This document shows positions 60,624 to 64,000 of a stretch of DNA of 64,000 bases, piece after piece (the first letter of the stretch is position 1; every line of letters starts with the position of its first letter). Location: the NCBI GenBank assembly GCA_021798985.1, contig JAJZBI010000005.1, forward strand, positions 92,490 through 156,489, given 5' to 3'. Position numbers and translations under genes: made by a program. This DNA comes from Actinomycetes bacterium (GTDB lineage: Bacteria; Actinomycetota; Acidimicrobiia; Acidimicrobiales; Bog-793). Under the pieces are notes generated by a model that did not search any database, was not told the origin of the DNA, and was given only the letters and a program-made list of their open reading frames with translations.

Positions 60624-61892
60624 GTCGGGTGCCAGCACCACCAAGGACTCGGGCCCACGGATGAGGGCCGCGCAGCGCGCCGTCGGAGCGCGCCGGGCCA
60701 TCTCGGCGGCGACGAGCGCGCCGACGTCCTCGACGGGCTCGACGAAGGCGCTCGTGCGCTCGGCGGCCGACAGGCCGTCGGCGTAAAGGGCGATACGCGT
60801 CCGCTCGCACAGCCGGGCGAGGATCTGGGCCTGCCACTGGTCCGGGCGGGTCGTCGCCGCGGCGTCGATCGCGGCGAGCAGCGCGGCGGGCGTGTCGTGG
60901 GCCTGCAGCAGGGCCGTGAACTCCCCGTGGGCGGGCATGCCGTCCCGGCATTCGGCCACCACGACGATCAGCCCCCCGTCTTTGACGAGGCGCGCCGCCG
61001 CCGACATGCCCTTCACAGCCTGGTAGAGGTTCTGATCGAGCGGATAGCCGCTGTTGGAGGTGACGACGATGTCGTAGCGCTCGGGCGCCACGACCCGGCA
61101 GTCCGCCTCGGCGCGGGCCCGCGCCGCGGCGTGCATCTGGAACAGCTCGCCGGAGAAGGCGGCGACGACCTCGTGGTCGCGGTTCAACACGACGTCACAG
61201 GAGAAGTCGACGCCGGTCTTTGCCGCGATCGCCCGCACGTCGTCGTGCACGGTGTTGTGCTCGATCACGCCCCAGGTGGCGCTCGGGCTCCCGATGCGCC
61301 GGGCGTCGTGCAGCGCCAAGATCGTGCGCATCCCCGCCAGCCCGGGGGCGACGAGCTTGGGCCCGCCGGAGTAGCCGGCGAAAAAGTGCGGCTCGACGAA
61401 GCCCGTCGTGATCTTGAAGTCCGCCTCGACCCAGGCGCGGTTCAACATCACGGGCACGTCGCTGCCCATCGTGCCGAGGTCGACCAGGCTGGCGTCGTCC
61501 CGGGCGTCGTGGTTGAGGATCGACAGGCGCCGGCACCACTCGGCGCCGAACATCTCCTCGAGCTCCTCGGCGGTGTTCGCCCGATGCGTGCCCGTGGCGA
61601 CGAGCACCGTGATGTCCTGATCGGGGATGGTCGCTCCGATCGCGTCGAGGATGGCGCCGCAGACCGCGGCGCGCGGCTGGGGCCGGGTGCCGTCGCAGAC
61701 CGCGATGGCGACGCGCATGTTCGGCCGCACGAGCGCGGCGAGCGGTGGCGTACCGATTGGTGCGGCGAGCGCGGCGGCGATCGCTGCGGTGGCGTCCGGC
61801 GCGGCCGGGACGAGCGGGGGAGCGAGCACCGTCGTCGTGTCGGGGAGCTCGAGCGCGATCGTGCCCGAGCCATAGGGGAAATCGACCTTCAT
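60618..61892 (-). CDS. LarA-family nickel-pincer racemase/epimerase
   Basis: A 424-residue LarA-family protein. Residues matching the lactate racemase active site are H103 (ATGTHRANTAEEL), H169 (VEPHFFAGYSGG) and K179 (GGPKLVAPG), the lysine that anchors the nickel-pincer cofactor. The family racemises or epimerises 2-hydroxy acids, including sugar acids. No cofactor-making larB/C/E genes are in the window. The ATG at 61892 begins MKVDFPYGSGT. Neighbouring enolase-superfamily genes suggest a sugar-acid rather than lactate substrate. Confidence 0.88.
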   Translation of the reverse strand: MKVDFPYGSGTIALELPDTTTVLAPPLVPAAPDATAAIAAALAAPIGTPPLAALVRPNMRVAIAVCDGTRPQPRAAVCGAILDAIGATIPDQDITVLVATGTHRANTAEELEEMFGAEWCRRLSILNHDARDDASLVDLGTMGSDVPVMLNRAWVEADFKITTGFVEPHFFAGYSGGPKLVAPGLAGMRTILALHDARRIGSPSATWGVIEHNTVHDDVRAIAAKTGVDFSCDVVLNRDHEVVAAFSGELFQMHAAARARAEADCRVVAPERYDIVVTSNSGYPLDQNLYQAVKGMSAAARLVKDGGLIVVVAECRDGMPAHGEFTALLQAHDTPAALLAAIDAAATTRPDQWQAQILARLCERTRIALYADGLSAAERTSAFVEPVEDVGALVAAEMARRAPTARCAALIRGPESLVVLAPDA

Positions 61893-62066
61893 CTGCCCGT
61901 GGCCTCCTCGACCTCGCCGGTCCCCATGGGCTGCCGGGGGTTCCATCCAAGCACCGTGGCGGGCGCGTTGTCCCCGAGGCCGTTCCAGATGGCGGGATGG
62001 CCGCTCGATGGCTTGCATCCAGCCGAGCGAGCGTCTTCACTACTCCTTCACCGAGCGGGACAAGGA

Positions 62067-62081
62067 TTCTGCATAACGAAA
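62067..62081. promoter_or_regulatory. IclR-type operator candidate upstream of the LarA-family gene
   Basis: TTCTGCATAACGAAA matches the IclR-family pattern TTCyGc-T--yGrAA at most positions. It shares its half-sites with a second site at 63836-63850. It lies 175 bp upstream of the racemase start. Confidence 0.45.
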
Positions 62082-62162
62082 GACTTCGACGAGCGCGATC
62101 TCGGCCCGGGGGCCTTCGCCCGGGTGTGGGCCGCCTCGGCGCAGCGCTTCGCAGCGGCCTAG

Positions 62163-62600
62163 CGCGAAGATCCGCTCGCCCCAGGTGCCCTCGTCGCCTA
62201 CCGCGAGCTGCGCCGGAGCGTGGAGGTTCTGCTGGCGGCGGGCGAGCACCTCTATCTCTCCTCGGGGGCATTCGCCGTCCTCCAGGCCGACCCGGAGTGG
62301 TGCGGTGGGGTGAGCGAGCTCGTGCGGATCTGTGGACTGGCCGCCCTCTTCGGGGCGCGTGTCATCCCCCACGGACACGGCCTGCACGCCGCGCTCCACG
62401 TCGTAGCGAGCCAGTCGCCCGAGGTCTGCCCGATGCTCGAGTACCTCCTCAACGTGATGCCGGGACGCTTTTGCTTGGAGCGAAATCCGCCGGCCCCCGA
62501 GTCCGGCGAGGTCGCGCTCCCGAGCACGCCCGGCTTTGGGATCGAGCTCGACAAGGACAAGGCGGCGAGCATCCGCCACCTGTCGGCATCGCTTACCTGA
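62163..62600 (+). pseudogene. 3' fragment of an L-rhamnonate-dehydratase-like enolase-superfamily gene
   Basis: The frame REDPLAPGALVAYRELRRSVEVLLAAGEHLY, then DPEWCGGVSELVRICGLAALFGARVIPHGHGLHAALHVVASQSPEVCP to FGIELDKDK, is the C-terminal ~145 residues of a rhamnonate dehydratase-type enzyme. It includes the metal ligand E in AAGEHLY and the active-site histidine in IPHGH. A TAG stop lies directly upstream of the homologous part, and the N-terminal ~250 residues are missing. I see no way to make a functional enzyme. Confidence 0.75.
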
Positions 62601-62686
62601 AGCGTTCCCGCAACTGCCGCAGCGCCGCGCCCCGCAGCTTGGGCGCGGTGCGATGTCGGGTGGGGGACCGCTCGGCGCGATGGCGT

Positions 62687-63790
62687 TCAGCCGTGGGCCG
62701 CGACGACACCGCGCGAGGTCGTCAGTGCCGCGAGCACGTCCTCGTCGAGCTCCACACCGAGGCCGGGCCCGCTCGGTGTGGCGATGCGGCCGTTTCGCAC
62801 CTCGGGCGGGTTCGCCAAGATGGCGTGCTCCACGAGGGCGTGCGGCTCGATGTTGTACTCCTGGGGATAGAGGCAGTTCGGCGTCGACACCCAAAGGTGC
62901 AGGTGCGCGGCCGTGCCGAGCGTGGGGTCGGTGTTGTGGACGGTAATGGGCTTGTTGAAGGCTTGGCCGAGTGCGGCGATCTTCTTGAACTCGGTGAAGC
63001 CGCCGCACTTGATGACGTCGGGCTGGAGGATGTCGATGTGGTCGTGCACGATGAGGTCCCGGAACTGCCAGCGCGTGTAGGACTGCTCGCCTGCAGCGAT
63101 CGGCACATCGAGGGCATCGGTGAGCTTGGCGTAGCCATCGCGGTCGTGCTCGGCGAGGGGCTCTTCGAAGTGCCAGACGCGGTACTCCTCGAGCTGGCGA
63201 CCGACCGACAAGGCGGTGTGGGGCAAATAGGCGTTGTTGACGTCGACGAGGATCTCGAAGTCCTCGCCGACGAGCTCCCGGATCGCCCGCACGGTCGCGA
63301 CCGTCTGGTCGAAGCCCTCGTCGTAGCCCCAGCGCGTCGCCGAGTGGATCTTGTAGCCCGGATATCCCTGCTCCTTGAACGAGAGCGCCCGCTCGGCTTC
63401 CTCTTTGGGGGCAAGGCCGCGCACCATCGAGCTGGCGTAGACGAGCGGGTTGCTTCGGAACTCGCCGCCGAGCAGCTGGTAGATGGGAAGCCCGGCGACC
63501 TTGCCGGCGATGTCCCACAGCGCGATGTCGATGCCGGCCATGGCGTTCAGGTGCGCGCCGGAGGGGCCGAGCTTGTAGGGGCGGTAGTACATCTCGGCCC
63601 AGAGGCGCTCGGTGTCGAGCGGGTCGCGCCCGACGATCAAAGGGGCGAGCGCCTTTTGGACGAAGGCGTCGGTGACGTGGGCGTTCATCGGGCTCGCGAC
63701 GCCGATCCCGCTCAGCTGCTCGTCGGTGTGGACCCGCACCAGATGGAACCGCTCGAGCAGGACCAGCGACTCGACTGCGGTGATTTTCAT
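62687..63790 (-). CDS. Enolase-superfamily sugar-acid dehydratase (mandelate racemase/MLE family)
   Basis: A complete 367-residue member of the family. The catalytic K147-I-H149 lies in PGYKIHS. Mg2+ ligands are D183 (EILVDVNNAY), E209 (WHFEEPL) and E235 (IAAGEQSY), and the barrel histidine H285 is in TVHNTDPTLG. It should abstract the alpha-proton of a sugar acid and dehydrate or epimerise it. The capping-domain sequence resembles the edge-truncated gene at 1-339 only at family level. An IclR-type palindrome lies 46 bp upstream of the ATG. Confidence 0.9.
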   Translation of the reverse strand: MKITAVESLVLLERFHLVRVHTDEQLSGIGVASPMNAHVTDAFVQKALAPLIVGRDPLDTERLWAEMYYRPYKLGPSGAHLNAMAGIDIALWDIAGKVAGLPIYQLLGGEFRSNPLVYASSMVRGLAPKEEAERALSFKEQGYPGYKIHSATRWGYDEGFDQTVATVRAIRELVGEDFEILVDVNNAYLPHTALSVGRQLEEYRVWHFEEPLAEHDRDGYAKLTDALDVPIAAGEQSYTRWQFRDLIVHDHIDILQPDVIKCGGFTEFKKIAALGQAFNKPITVHNTDPTLGTAAHLHLWVSTPNCLYPQEYNIEPHALVEHAILANPPEVRNGRIATPSGPGLGVELDEDVLAALTTSRGVVAAHG

Positions 63791-63835
63791 GGCTCTGCTC
63801 CTTCGTGCCGGCGCGACGCGGCGGCGATGTCATCG

Positions 63836-63850
63836 TTCCGTGTTGTGGAA
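63836..63850. promoter_or_regulatory. IclR-type operator candidate upstream of the enolase-superfamily gene
   Basis: TTCCGTGTTGTGGAA is a nearly symmetric 15-mer (TTCC...GGAA) matching the IclR-family operator form. It lies 46 bp before the start of the dehydratase gene at 63790 and resembles the site at 62067-62081. Confidence 0.5.
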
Positions 63851-63876
63851 TCTACGTCGCGAGAAGTGGAAGGCGC

Positions 63877-64000
63877 TAGTGCCCTGACCGCCAACGTTGA
63901 GGGGGCGCGTCCACCACTTTGACGCCTGGATCGCGCAAAGTGGCTGGATGGCTGAACGGGTGCGGGTGCGCGAGCTCACCAACGAAGAAGGCAACCAGCT
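63877..64000 (+). mobile_element. Left end of an IS630-family insertion sequence (partial)
   Basis: The transposase reading frame begins at 63948 and leaves the window. The probable left end is at the TA dinucleotide 63877-63878, because IS630 elements duplicate TA; the bases that follow should contain the terminal inverted repeat. The right end is outside the window, so the boundary is tentative. Confidence 0.5.
63948..64000 (+). CDS. IS630-family transposase, first 17 residues
   Basis: MAERVRVRELTNEEGNQ is the characteristic start of many Actinobacterial IS630-family transposases (MAERVRVR-[EK]-[LI]). Only 53 bases are visible, so integrity cannot be judged. It differs from the relic at 40881-41420. 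Confidence 0.7.
   Translation, partial: MAERVRVRELTNEEGNQ

Noticed and set aside
1..64000. CRISPR arrays, rRNA or complete tRNA genes.
   Set aside because: No regularly spaced identical short repeats, no rRNA conserved cores and no complete cloverleaf were seen on either strand by reading.

Overview
The window is high-GC DNA with closely packed genes, frequent GTG starts and many 4-nt ATGA/GTGA overlaps. This points to an actinomycete-lineage bacterium (Actinomycetota). The liking for TTG leucine codons, a secreted glutamic (G1/eqolisin) acid protease and a mycothiol-type nitroreductase relative would fit an acid-tolerant lineage such as Acidimicrobiia, but that placement is inference. No rRNA, tRNA or CRISPR array was recognised.

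Left part (1-16.2 kb): a minus-strand sugar-catabolic run (GH5 glycosidase, FAH-family dehydratase/hydrolase, enolase-superfamily dehydratase cut by the window edge); an Amt ammonium channel; a LysE exporter; a MazEF-like toxin-antitoxin pair; an XRE regulator plus nucleotidyltransferase pair with a perfect palindromic operator; a UvrD-like helicase; an APH-fold kinase; a short transketolase; a TetR regulator; and a giant YfhO-like membrane protein. Middle part (16.3-39.3 kb): housekeeping and stress genes (DedA, 1-Cys peroxiredoxin, a GAF-PAS-GGDEF-EAL protein, a GT87-like protein, Rel, HisS, AspS). Between hisS and aspS lie two back-to-back Phd/RelE-type toxin-antitoxin modules, each bracketed by copies of a ~45-bp direct repeat. 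Then come an aldo/keto reductase, a Na,K-ATPase-like P-type pump and a tdh-kbl-sdaA operon for threonine/serine breakdown.

Right part (39.8-64 kb): a secreted collagen-like protein with an Hcp-like domain; an IS630 relic beside a frameshifted, truncated polyprenyl-phosphate sugar transferase; RarA; a thioredoxin-fold protein; a U32-like protein; a three-gene coupled membrane/UPF0303 operon; the G1 protease; and an MntP/YtaF-like pump. The main accessory locus follows (49.6-58.9 kb): a radical-SAM sulfatase maturase with a SEC-C tail, a LacI regulator, an ABC sugar importer lacking its ATPase, and two Cys-type sulfatases without signal peptides. Together these look like an import-then-desulfate pathway for a sulfated saccharide. 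RuvX-AroE, a LarA-family racemase, a broken rhamnonate-dehydratase-like gene, an intact enolase-superfamily enzyme and the start of an IS630 transposase close the window. Two matching IclR-type palindromes sit around the last sugar-acid genes.

Taken together the accessory content is carbohydrate and sugar-acid catabolism (GH5, FAH, three enolase-superfamily genes, LarA, sulfatases) interleaved with toxin-antitoxin modules and insertion-sequence scars, set among conserved core genes.
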